Source: Notospermus geniculatus (lineage: Eukaryota > Nemertea > Pilidiophora > Heteronemertea > Lineidae). Taken from it: 64,000 nucleotides of DNA. This document shows positions 35,631 through 47,500 of the stretch, one piece after another. The notes below the pieces were generated by a model that saw only the letters and a list, made by a program, of their open reading frames with translations, was not told where the DNA came from and did no database searches. Made by a program: the position numbers and the translations under genes. Position 1 is the stretch's first letter; each line of letters starts with the position of its first letter. Where the stretch lies: positions 50,848-114,847 of the forward strand of contig NMRB01000819.1 in the NCBI GenBank assembly GCA_002633025.1. Reading direction: 5' to 3'.

Positions 35631-36709
35631 GCGGTGACAGACTAGCGCGTCATTGTTACAACAGAAGGCGCTCCTGCCTCGCACCAATCTGTTGCGCCGT
35701 ACTCACAGGATTGTGGGAAATCAAGATGGCGCCGGGTGATTGACAGCGAACTACTTGGCTTGGCTGATCATGTGATCCCTCGATCCCCGTAGTTACTAGG
35801 ATCAAAATACCTACAAACCTCGCTTATTATGAAAGTTGTTACTTGCCATACAATTATTCACAAAAAAATCTGTCAATATTTTTGCATTAAACAAAGAATG
35901 TTAAGCCAGTCACTTGGGACTTATTTTATTCCCACGCTGTGATGAGGTCGCGGACGTACACGTCGGCCAAATCTGGCCGATGTGATGCGTTCCACGGCTA
36001 CACAGGTCTTAAACCGGTATCCAGTTCCACCGTGCAGCACGTTAGGAACTGGTGTCGGGGTCTCGAAACCGGAAGTGTGGTCGGAATTCCTACCAGGCAG
36101 GATGCGCGCGCATCAGTTAGCAGACCTGTACATCATGCCTACATCGTGTACATCTGTGTGCAGCGCTCTAACGGCAAGCTACAGGAGTCGAAATGAGATA
36201 GCAGGGTGGTTTCTTCAACGGACTATCCCCAGGATGTTTAGCTAATGACACAAAACATCGCTGGGATAGGTCACTGAGTGTTTATCTCGTTGACATTCGT
36301 TGCACTACCTCGCTGAATGTTCGAAGCGAGAAATGTTGGACGCTAGACGCCATCTTGGAAACTTGGCTTCTTTGGGGAATACCTGCCGCCGATACGTCAT
36401 CAGAGAAGATCCGTATTCTGATTGGACGTATTCCGACGAATCACAGCCAGAATCAAGAGGGCGACAGTAGTCTCTTAAATCGTCAGATGTAGAGACTACT
36501 CTGTGGTCTACACAGGTCTGTGCAAAAGCAGTCTCACCCAAGCAGTCTCGCGCAGCCTGTGTGTACACAATGACTAGCGCGTAAGCAGCGCGTTGGGAAG
36601 CGTTCAACCAATCAGTGAGGCGGTAACACAGACCGAAACAGCTATCGAAGGATCTGATTGGTGGAACGCCTGCAGGACGCGCTGCGTACGCGCCAGTCTG
36701 TCACCGGCT
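35631..36709. mobile_element. GGCGGTGACAGACTAG element interrupted by a nested insertion
   Basis: The ends AGGCGGTGACAGACTAGCGC and GCCAGTCTGTCACCGGCT are the same as in the 150-bp MITE at 30445-30594. The body is opened by the 35651-36572 element after ACTAGCGCGT, which is repeated on the far side. Confidence 0.7.
35651..36572. mobile_element. Second CATTGT-ended element, itself carrying an insertion
   Basis: It matches the 410-bp element at 5237-5646 in two parts (35651-36009 and 36508-36572) and is flanked by ACTAGCGCGT at 35641-35650 and 36573-36582. Within it, 36010-36507 is extra sequence bounded by CTACACAGGTCT on both sides. The extra part ends in a hairpin, AGTAGTCTCT/AGAGACTACT. 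That makes three insertion levels at one spot. Confidence 0.8.
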
Positions 36710-37014
36710 TGACTGACTGACTATTCACCACACTCATTGAACACACATTAACTTTCCCACATCCCTTCATCAACCTCTAGTGAACCATGTCGCCGAAAGG
36801 CTTGTTTTTGGGTATTTTCAACATTTTTTGGGTACAATTATAATGGCGGCTCAGTGGGAGGTAGAGAACGACGAAAACAACTTGTGAACTTCGTCATGTT
36901 TATTCCTACAAATCCTACTTTCAAATGTAGAACGATTACTTTTAAACGTATTTCATGATGTTTCTGCGTACAACCGACCCCAAATCTCCGAAACGTATGA
37001 TGGGGACCTTCAAA

Positions 37015-37245
37015 CGTACAGTACGTTGCACAATTGACCTCCCTTCCGCGCCGCGTCCCACCCGCGTACCATCCGAGGTATCTTCCTCGTACATTCCCCG
37101 TCTCACCCGCGGATGTCCCGCGGCGCGTCCCATTTTTTGTTTCTCCAAATTCGCGTCTGGTACGCGTCCAGTGTGGGGAATGTACGCGCCGCATCGCGTA
37201 TGGTACGAGTACCATCTCGTACGGTACGCGGATAGATGTATTTTG
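37015..37245. repeat. Dispersed repeat just upstream of the spliced transposase gene
   Basis: TACGTTGCACAATTGACCTC here returns inverted at about 51010-51030, and both stretches continue in CGCGTACC-rich sequence (here 37015-37245, there about 50857-51033). Each copy lies upstream of one of the two convergent spliced genes. A dispersed element is the simplest reading; a promoter role is only a possibility. Confidence 0.5.
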
Positions 37246-37289
37246 CCGCGAAATCTGTTTTTTGACGCATTCTGGCATCACACTTCGTC

Positions 37290-40200
37290 ATGGCCGCTGT
37301 TGGTGTTGGTCCAAAGGCTCTGTATCTGGTTCAACGCATTCCGTGGAGTGTTAGGGTGCGGATTGCCCATGTTCACGGGCCGAACTGCAATTGGAGCCCG
37401 TCATCCATCCGCCAGAAGCTAGCCGGGGAGGGACTAAACTTCCTCCCCAGTACCAAGGCTATTAGAAACTTCTTGGTACGGTGGCGGATGTCGGACTCAA
37501 TTGTTGATCAGCCTCGAACTGGGCGCCCCCCTACACTTTCGAGACACCATCGCGACTGGTTGTCTCGTACAGTGGAGTGTGAGCCAGATATACCCCTTAA
37601 ACGTCTCCGGAATAAATTTTGTGAATTTTTCTTCGAAATCAGTATGGCAACTATTCGAAGGGAGTTAGCCAAGATGAATTGGACCAGGACGCGCACGAAG
37701 TAAGTACCGATACGCACTCAGGTAGCCCTAGGCCTATGCCCCTATGCCTAGGCCGGGGCCTAGCCTATCCACCTACGCGGCCATTGCCATCGCCTTTATC
37801 TCTCATTATCTTCCCGTATTTTGACCACATCTTGCATGATTCATCATTCAGATACTGTCAATTCATCCGCCCAGTTAATCGAAAGAAGAGGATGGCCTTT
37901 TGTACCAAGTGCTTGATTGAAAATGAGCAATTCGAAGATTGCATTTTTACTGACGAGACATCTTGTTGGATGTGTGCAAATGGACAAGTTATGTTTCATC
38001 GGAAGGGTGAGCCACACCTTGTTGGCAAAGTGAAGCATCCTCTCAAGGTAGGCCTAGGCTAAAGATGAAGATGTCCGCGCTGCAGCATGCAGGCTAGGCC
38101 TTAAGCCTACCGGCAACTCTGAAATCAATTTAATAATTACGTGTGTAGGCCTAATAAAACTTCATAATTCCCACCCCCACCCTCAGCTTGGGCTTGCCTG
38201 CCCTGCCCGGGACTTGGCATTGATAAATTCAAATTCAAATTAGGCCTATGATATGAAAGACTGAGGACGGGCAAAGCGGCTGATATGGAACCGGTGCAAC
38301 ATCTAGGTGCCTAGCACAACAATAAAAACAGCTGATGATGATACAATACATGTGATATGACGTTGGCATCATCAGGAGTAGGGCCTACATGACATGCATG
38401 ATCATGATCATGCATTTGTGTCATGATGACATGTATGATGCTTGTCATCATGCATGTCTGGCCGACCAGCGGATAATGCAGTGGCCTCTGAGTGTGATTG
38501 GTGCTAGTCTTACTGTAGCTTGACAGCTGACCTTGTCTCAGAAGAGTTCAACTTGCACTTCATCATCTGATCATCATGATCATGTGCCGTCAGTTAGTTA
38601 AAAAGTAAAGTTTTGTTTGTTTTATTGACATTCCTGGATCCATCCTAGGCTAGGCCTACATGACAATGTGTGCTGATATTGGTATTAGGCCTAACATTCT
38701 CATCTCGGGACCCATGCCAGACCCAGTGTTCTGGTGTTAGGCCTAGGCCTAGGCCTAGCTACCGTAGTAGGCCTACATGTGTATATCCATCAGATGTCAC
38801 TGTGACCTTAAATAATATGTAGGCCTACCATTATTCCAATCACTGGCCACCTGGAGCTGTCTGTCACTTGTTCAATTTGAGCTCTGTTTCTCGATGTCGA
38901 TCTGCATTAGGGCTAGGCCTATGCCTAGGGGCCTATCCGCTCGTCTGTGGTTAGTTATGTCAACCATCTTCTTACCATGTCAACTGGTCAATAATGCATG
39001 CGAGAGCCCGACGCGACATCATGCCCTAGCATCATTAAGTGACACCGTTTTCACGCCTCCAACAATGTGGCCCAATAGGCCTACAGAAATGACTGAAGAG
39101 TCAGTGCATGTGCGCGCACCTGTCGCCAGGCTACTTAGCTACAATAATAAGTGGTGTGACCTCTCGCCAGGCTTTTCGCACACACGGGTTTGACACGAGT
39201 CTGGAAAAACACGGGTATTTTTATGTAGTGTGGCTAACCACGGCTTATGTCTCACTGTGCCACTCACTTGTCATGCTGTCAGCATTGTCAAAGGCTAGGG
39301 GCCTACAGGTTTTCAGTTTCACCCTAGGCCTAACCAACCATTCAGTCATTCCACCGCGGGGATTGTGATTGGACTAGCGATTTCTGCCATTCAGCAGAGT
39401 AGGGCCTACTTGTTACATTTTATTCACTCCCATTTCGATTGTGGGTGTGCTTTACAACAACATAATGAACTGGTGGTTTAAACTCGAGATGGTGATCAGC
39501 TGTCTGTGGTAAATTGCCATGAAAAATACCTAGTTTACCCCAGCCCACCTCTAAATAGGCCTAGACCTACATCGCAAGCGGGTCAAGTCAAGTATAGCGG
39601 ACAGTCGTGGGAAAAGACACATCTTCCATACATTGCCGCTTATTCCGTGTACATACATGTACACACTCAGTGCACTTCCCCCGACTTTGTCCGCTATACT
39701 CAACTTGAGCCTCGCAAGCCTGGCTGACCAAGGCCTTCTTCTAATTCCTGTAGGCCTAACAGCCTCTTTCAATTACTGGTAGCCTGTATGTATATTTAAA
39801 GTCATAGTATTACCCGAAATAATTTGACAAAAGTACCTGTACTTCATTTTTCATAACAAAAACATTTGAATTGTTTTTATTTTCCATTAATCATGTTAAT
39901 ACATGAGTACATTTTGTACTACAAACACCCAAAAGTATTACATGTTTACTGTAGATCTTAAAGCTTAACTTAATACAGTAACCCCAAGCTAAGCGGCAGA
40001 GGTAGAAATTACGAACAGCTACAAGGCACTTCCAAAGTACCTCTGAAAACGATACACCCTCTCGGACGGTCACAGTTGGTTCACTTGCCACCACGCTCCT
40101 GATGAGGAAAGATCTCTCAGCACAGCTGCCAAATGAGAAAAAAACGAAAAATAATTTGTGATGGCACCGAGATTCGAACCCACAACCCTCTGATCGATTC

Positions 40201-43200
40201 GTCAACCTCTTTCTGTGTGCGCCATGAAGACTGCTTGCATACAGCGATGCCGACCTACAATAAAGGCGCTGTGGTTTTGACGATCTCCAGGATGAAATAA
40301 ATCGATCGGAATTGTCATCATGCAAGCAACAGTCATTCGTGGTGCGTACAGAAAGAGGATTGCAAATCGATCCGAGGGTTGTGGGTTCGAATCTCGATGC
40401 CACTACATATTAATATTTTTTGTTTTTTCTCATTTGGCATACTGAGATCTTTACTGTTCAAGAGCATGGTTGCACGTGAATGAAGCCAACTGTGGCCGTC
40501 CGAGAGGGTTTAAATCGTTTTCAGAGGTAGTTTGGAAGTGCCTTGTTGCTTTTTGTAATTTCTACCCGTGCCGCTTGGGGTTTATATCAATTAAGTTCAG
40601 CTTTAAGCAATTAACATCAGTAAAAACATCAATTGTGAACGGCATAAAAATGTTCATTAATACCTCATGTTCTCAAATTGTCATAACATTTATTTTGTAC
40701 TGTACACATTGTCATCTCATACATTGTTTGTTGGAGACTCGCTTATCTATTTTTGATACTAGCTAAAGGGGCTCTTCACTTGTGGAACCATTTGAATCCC
40801 AACTAATTTTTCATTATGTTGCAGTTGTTTGATTTTCATGATAACTTCAGGTATAATATTTAACAATGTGAACCACATAATCATGAAAGAAAAATTTTAC
40901 ATTAGTTTCATTAATTAGGAAAACAAAGAGCATTTGCAAATTGTCCTAAATCAGCACGAAAACATTGAAATTATTCCCTAATGTTTGTTCTACTGGGAGT
41001 GTAATGGTATTATTTATCATTTGTTGAAAAATCATTACTAAACATATTGGTTTTGCTGAGATATTTGCATAAAATGTATGATTTTCTTCATTTCCTGACA
41101 CCTATTTAACTGGGAGGAGAACAGAACAGCACATCTAGTCCTTTCAGATTTGAATGTAATGCTGTGGTAAAGATTATGATCAATATCAGTTATCAGTGGT
41201 TTGTGGGTGTTACATAAGGTCATAAAAGAGAATACTTGAATTTGACGCCCACTGATCACTTAGGCCTACCCACATGTACTGGTCAATTTTGCATGTTGTA
41301 ACTGATATTTACCATAATCTTTACCACAGTATTCTATTCAAATCTGACATGCCTGGATGTGCTGTTCTGTTCTCACCCCACTTAATTAGGGGTTTAGAAA
41401 TGAAGAAAATCACATATTTTATGTTAAATATTTCAGCAAAACCAATATGTTTAGTTATGATTTTTCGATGAATTATAAATACATTACTCTCCCACTACAA
41501 CAAATATTAGGGAATAATTTAGTTATCAGGTTATCATGCTGATTTCGGACATTTTGCAAATTATGCTCTCTGTTTTCCTAATTAATGAAGCTGATGTCAC
41601 ATTTTTCTTTCATGATTATCTAGTTCACATTATAATCTGAAGTTATCATTAAAATCAAACAACTGCAACATAATGAAAAAATTAGTTGGGAAAATGGTTC
41701 CGAAAGTGAACAGCCCCTTTTTACAACATTCCCATTAGGCCAAGTAAAAAAAATACTTATGTTTATCGTCCACCTGGTCCCTCAAAATTGGCAAGGGGGG
41801 CACATTTTTTTATTTTTTATTTTGGAAGATGGCCGGGTTTCCAGAGGGCAATATCATTAATATTGCCCCTCAGATGACAAGAGTCACCATCGACCATGAT
41901 CACAGTCAGTCTTTGTTGCTTTTTTACTTTCAATTTCTGCCTCACTAACAAATCAACTGTAGGCCTATGACTTAACAAATATACAGCGGAAGCACAATTA
42001 TTGCACTTGTGCGGAGTGTTTTTTCTGGTGCAGAATTCAAAAATTATAATAAAAAATTTTGGTGCGGCCCTGATTTTAGGCACGGGCGGGGACGATAAAC
42101 ATGAGTATTTTTTTACTTGACCTTACATGTTATACATTTTCATTGAGCATTTATCAATAGTATACATTATCAACATGGAGCAATAAATTCAATTGTTCCA
42201 CAATGAATTTTAGTCACGTATGAAGTGTTCTAGCTAGGCCACTTCTGCAGGGTGATAGGACCTGTTCAAAGTGCATAGGTCATTTCACCACCCTGTTCAA
42301 TTTTTACCACCCTGTTTAAAAATGTATTGGCCTCTTGGAAAACTATTATTTTTGTTCAAGCATTATTCAAATATATACTTCAGGTACATGTCTGGGCTGG
42401 AATCAGCAATCTTGGCCTCACTGATTGCTGTATTTTTACTGGGAAAATGGATGGCGAAAGTTATCGGTTCATTCTCAAAGTAAGTGCTTATGTAGTAATT
42501 TTAGCATTAAAGCCTCACAGTATCTTAAGCTACGTTTAGGTGACACGCGGAATGCGGATTGCGGAACGCGGAAAATGCAATGCATTTTCGTATACATGTA
42601 CAACATATCGTTCCGCTGGGGATTCCGCATCCCTATACCGCATTCCGGATGTCTGGTAAACGCAGCTTTATGTTACATTATTTTGAAATTGTTATGAGAT
42701 GGAAGTTAGAGGTCTCATACAGTGTCATATTCTCGTGAAGTTCCCCAAAATGCTTGCATGATATGTACTTCAAAAAATCAATTTTCAGGACGTCATTGAA
42801 AAAAACAGCAGGCAGAGCTAATGTATCAACATAGAGCATGGTACATTTTACACTACACTAACGTAGGAGGACATGAGCACTCTCTGAATTCAATACAGTG
42901 TGATTTTATGGGAACTGATGTACATGTACATGTAGTTTTGCTTGAAAGTTACAATTTATACTAACTTTTGGGTAAACCATTGAATACACAATGCCAACCA
43001 ATGTCGTATGTCTGGAAGCATATTGAATTCTAGTCATTGAACTCAAAATGATGAATATGCTGAACATTTCTGGGAATTAGCGTCTGGTACCTAATTCAAG
43101 TGCGGGGGAAAAAGTTGGCAATGCATACATGTACAACTGTAAACGGAAATTGTTCTTGTCATTTTACACACTGCCTACATTTGTACATGTAACTCATGTC

Positions 43201-43292
43201 ATAATTTTCAGGAATACCTTCAGCCGTTCATTGACAAGGTTGGTCCTTGTCGATTCATCCAGGACAATGATCCAAAGCATAAAGCAAAGGCA
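37290..43292 (+). CDS. Spliced Tc1/mariner-type transposase gene (3' end not found)
   Basis: Four exons are readable, all joined in frame: 37290-37699, 37852-38047, 42384-42479 and 43212-43292 (261 codons). Donors are GTAAGT, GTAGGC, GTAAGT and GTAAGT; each acceptor ends in CAG. The N-terminal part (about residues 1-115) is a paired helix-turn-helix DNA-binding region with RTGRPPTLS as the linker motif. The catalytic region follows: CIFTDETS (first Asp) in exon 2, VHVWAGIS in exon 3 and FIQDNDPKH (second Asp) in exon 4, in the order and spacing of Tc1-type transposases. The exon with the third acidic residue should follow the last GTAAGT, but I could not find it. Mobile Tc1 elements normally lack introns, so this may be a host-domesticated gene or a decaying copy; the second intron (4.3 kb) is full of foldback elements. 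Confidence 0.78.
38482..38885. repeat. Dispersed repeat, longer inverted copy of 18480-18752
   Basis: CTGTAGCTTGACAGCTGACC near 38514 and CCACCTGGAGCTGTCTGTCA near 38850 match, in reverse, the insert in the LINE relic. Extra AGGCCT-rich sequence makes this copy longer. It lies within intron 2 of the transposase gene. Confidence 0.6.
39955..40612. mobile_element. Foldback element with a tRNA-like sequence in each arm
   Basis: The arms pair from CTTAAAGCTTAACTTAATAC to the complement near 40600, through TCTGAAAACGAT and CTCTCGGACGG. Each arm holds a polymerase III B-box-like GGTTCGAATCTC, at about 40169-40180 (minus strand) and 40384-40395 (plus strand). It looks like two SINE-like units in head-to-head orientation. 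Within the transposase gene's intron. Confidence 0.65.
40765..41721. mobile_element. Foldback element with ~420-bp arms
   Basis: It begins AAAGGGGCTCTTCACTTGTG and ends ACAGCCCCTTT, with arms about 40765-41200 and 41285-41721. The arms share CCCAACTAATTTTTCAT and AAATTATTCCCTAAT with the solo arm at 29478-29882. No open frame recognised. In intron 2 of the transposase gene. Confidence 0.8.
41738..42123. mobile_element. Inverted-repeat MITE, 386 bp
   Basis: The ends AGGCCAAGTAAAAAAAATAC and GTATTTTTTTACTTGACCT are complementary, followed inward by GTTTATCGTCC/GGACGATAAAC. Non-coding. It lies just upstream of transposase exon 3. Confidence 0.75.
42526..42669. mobile_element. Small foldback MITE
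   Basis: AAGCTACGTTTAGGTGACAC on the left and GTCTGGTAAACGCAGCTT on the right are imperfect complements, with the inner GCGGAATGCGG word paired to CCGCATTCC. In intron 3 of the transposase gene, 47 bp after exon 3. Confidence 0.65.
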
Positions 43293-44510
43293 GTAAGTTG
43301 GTATCAAGTTGATCTTAATCAAATGGATACTGTGTTTTATTTGTCATTGGTGGTGTTTTGCTTTAAAATCATTTGTCCGTGTTATGTTGCTTTAAAATCA
43401 TTGTTCTTAAATCCAAGTGGGTGTAGCAGTGGTATGCCGAGCCGAAGCACATTTGTGCAGTTCTGTATTATTTCACAAGTAAGACTTACTGCCATGATGG
43501 GTTTCATATTTTTCCTTTCTTTTCACTCCGTTTCAAAAATTTCTTTTCTGTACCAAGCATCTCAAATGGAATGTTTCTGCTAATGTGAAGGTATCATCAG
43601 TGTGCCACAGCCAAGCGGACATGTATGTAAGGAACGAAGCCCATGATTACCCATGAACATGCTTACAGTTTGTTAATTATTGTTCAGTGGCCTTACCAGA
43701 AACTGATAATCTGAAGAAAGACTGATAACCTGAAAAGAACTTGAGAGATAAAACAAATGCAATACATCAAATGAAGTTCTATATTAGTCAAATTACAACA
43801 TCAACAACTGCATTCCATTGTAAACTGAAGACAGGCAATGATTGGGCTCTGTCTGATGGTACACATGTAGCTTCTAGCGCAGCAAACTGATGTGCAATGA
43901 TTGGGCACAATGCAGCTAAATCACAGACATGGCCAAATAGTACCGAGTTACAGTGAGTATTTCCGTAAATGGTGACCCATTTAAAGAGAAGTCATAAAAT
44001 AATGTCAAGAATTGACAGAATTGCCTCAACATCAGAAAATGTAACCAACCGCCCAATTTTAAGGCTGTATGGCATGCAACAAATTGGACACTTATTATGG
44101 CCCAATTTGAATACGGTATTGATAACGTGAAATCAGGAGAAACTTATCCAATCGCTCATCCAACACAAGTGAGGGTGCTAACTTTCAAAACTTCTTCAAT
44201 CAAGTCGGTCCACAATTTTTGCAACATCAAAGGATGGTATAAAAGTAAAAGTGTGTCAAATGTAATTGTAGGCTCCGTAAAGGAATAATGATGTACCAGT
44301 ATTAAATATCATGAATAACACATTCCACCCTTGTCATCCTCACATGTTTAGTATAAGTTTAGTGACCACCATTTAGTTCACTTAGCACTGTACGTCAGTT
44401 GATTACATGAGTAACTTTGGCCTTGTACTGCTAATTATTAATATAATTGTGTGCAATGATTGTGCACAATCAACTTGAATATTGGTTTAGAGAGGAAATA
44501 TAACACTCAC
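43293..44510. other. Space between two convergent gene models
   Basis: Holds the unfound 3' part of the transposase gene (plus strand) and of the acidic/RGG gene (minus strand), if they are here. I searched for an exon with the third catalytic residue and for more minus-strand exons and could not support any. Confidence 0.4.
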
Positions 44511-47500
44511 CTTTGAGATTTCCAAAATCAATTATTTCAGTACTTACCAATTTTTTTAAAATTGCTTGGTCGGCCTTGCTGACCTCGCTCCTGTAATCCA
44601 TAGGTGGGGCCATGGGGGCATCTTCTGCAGGTGGAGTGCCTCGTCCAACTATATTGATAGCCTGAAGAGGAAAAAGGAGATCATGAAAAATTTCCAATAC
44701 GGTATTTCTGTTTTGGATACAATGAATGGGTACTTTGGAGGGGAATCAGATTGTCTTGAAAAGCAAAAATAACATTTCAGAAATGATTAATCTAGTCGTT
44801 AATTAAGGAGATGCACCATTTCAGCTGGGACCACCACTGAAACTTGTGGTTTGTGGAGGAATAAGTAACATACATTTTGGCCTGGTAAAAAATCAGCTTT
44901 GATTTCCTACCATTTCATTGCTTTTGATACTGTTTCAGAACATGCAATGAAATATTCTTACAATGTTGCCGGTGGCATTTCCTCCTCGGGCACTTCCACC
45001 TCGGCCACGTCCCCGGCGACCTCCGCGACCTCGGCCACGGCTCCTACCTCTTTGAACTGTTTGTCCACCATCCTAAGAAGAGAGAGGTTGCACTTGACAG
45101 CATTTCAAAGGAAACAGTTTACAAAGACTGATTGGTAAATTAGTGAAAAGATGAATGATGAAACTAGTGCACCATGATGATCAAGTTCAGCTTTCACATC
45201 ATTGTTAAAACTTAGAAAGAGAACAATAATGAAATCTACAACATGCGTTGAGACACTTTGTACATGATGTACATTGTATGCCTACAGTCGTACAGCATCT
45301 CTCTGAACAATAATATCCATGCTGATAATAGATGGCATTGGATTTTTAGGAATGACACAACTGCATTCAAATAATAACTCGCCGCATTTAACTCGACAGA
45401 CTCATCAAGACGCTCCTCATGATTATCCAAAATGTCCTGAAACACGAGCAGAATGCTAACAATCACAGAAGTATTAAAACAAGCAAGTAACAACAAAGAA
45501 CATGTAAAGAAGGCCTGTAGAGCCGTTCTTATCTTAGTTTAAAACTGAGATTTAGATTTACACAAAGCTGTACAGCAGGAATCTAGTCACGGAAAAAGTG
45601 TGGTAATTACATGTGATGTAGTTTCAGGTAGGCCAAGCAATATTGCACTATTGCTGAGAAACTTGATACACGAGTATGATATTTAATCTCCAGGGTTGGG
45701 TTGGACAAAACTCATGTTGGCGCTAAATTGGTGTTAGGGCTAACTTTATGTTAAATGACGTAAAAAGACAAAAAAGGATTTTTACATCACTTAAAGTAAC
45801 CGGTAGCACTAACACCAAGTTAGTGCTATCGTGAGTTTTGTGCAACTGGGCCGAGGACATTGAAAAGTTGATCAGACAAATAAAATAAAAAAAAACACCC
45901 GAGTGTGATTTCCAAGTGTGCAGAACACATGAATGATGGCCTTTGGCCGGGAAAATCCCGAGACTGCAAAAATTGGCACTTTAAGTTTGACTTGCTCGGA
46001 TCTCACGGAGCCTTGGTAGGCCTATATGATAAAATTATTAACTCACTGCATTTAATTCAACAGCATCTTCCTGCGTGTGCTGATCATCCACATCTTCCTG
46101 AAAACGGTGATTAGATGCATAAACATGTATTCAAACAAGCAAACATCCAGGATACGTAACAAATTATAACATAATTTATATTTACACAAGGCTGTACCAG
46201 CAACCTTAAACGAAATAATGGGTTGTGGAATTAAAATGATAATACATGTACATGCATGCATACATGTACATACATGTACAAAATGCAGTCTCAAATTCAT
46301 GTACATTGCCCAAGAAACATGATGCAAGATTATAATACAGTGTTGGAAAAATAAACAAGTACATGTAATTACTCACTGAATTTAAATCAGCAATATGCAC
46401 CTCCATCGCCTGATCTGTATTATCAGCATCATCAGCAGATCCCTGCAAAAAGCACACAGTACTGTTCACAGGTGCAGAATAACAAACTGAACTTGTAGCC
46501 CGGTAAACAAACGAAATAAAGTAATGCATAACTAACTTTTTAAAAAAGGCAACAAAAGAAGGAATGGAAAGAAAAATATAAAATCCATTGGTAGCCATTT
46601 TGGTGTTGTAATAAAGGATCGAAACATAAAGGGCCTAAAATTGGCGAACAGAGTATAGACAATTATTATTCATTATGATTCATTCAGTTACATGCCAGTG
46701 GGTAGCTTGGAATGCGTTTGTATGGGGAGAACCCCACGAATGATGCATAACTACTGAAACACAAGACCGACTTCATATTTAAGATGATGATTCTTTATCC
46801 CACTCACACTTTCATTCTCTTCTGCCTGAAAAAAATAAAAGAATAATATGTTTGGAAACATTATATAGGTAAAAAAGTTGCCCAAAATGGAGCGAATGTC
46901 CCCCCCCCCCCCGGGATCCCGACATTGAGGGCAACATTTTTTATCTCAAAGTGAAAGTAAATTACAAGGATTGTGCAGAGAAACGCGATATGTCCCATGT
47001 CCCATATTTGTGACTAGGACTCAGCCGTGGGACGTATATGTCCCATGTTTGGTGACGTCAGATGGGAACACATCAAAATGATTGGAGATCATGTGACAGG
47101 ATTCTTACCTGAACAGCCAGGAACCCATGTTGTTTTTCGGGGTTCTCCATGCGGACTTTCATTATAGTCTTGCCCCTGCTGGATAATTCGTACATTTTCG
47201 CTGCATCTTCTATTTCTTCTGCATTCGCTGTAAACAGAAATTATCTTATTACTGTTTGCCTCATCTTGATTGGTTCATTTCACCAATACCATACAACTGT
47301 TAATGGATTTTGCTGGATGTTCTTAGTACTACTAGTATTAATTAATATGAAATGGTTCATGGACCATGTGCTCATCTGGATGAAAGTACCAGAAAAACAA
47401 ATGACAAATGTGTGTGACCCTCCACCACCAAACCAGTCGCATATCACTCTTAGCTTGGCAGGTTGAGACCAAGGCTGGGTTGCATCAGCTATGCTCAAAG

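Noticed and set aside
36955-37422. 155-codon plus-strand frame overlapping the transposase start
   Set aside because: It runs through the dispersed repeat and out of frame with the helix-turn-helix exon; no motif recognised.
44088-44130. Possible third catalytic block of the Tc1-type transposase (WPNLNT)
   Set aside because: Only a few residues resemble the expected SPDLNP block, and there is a stop soon after with no acceptor in phase.
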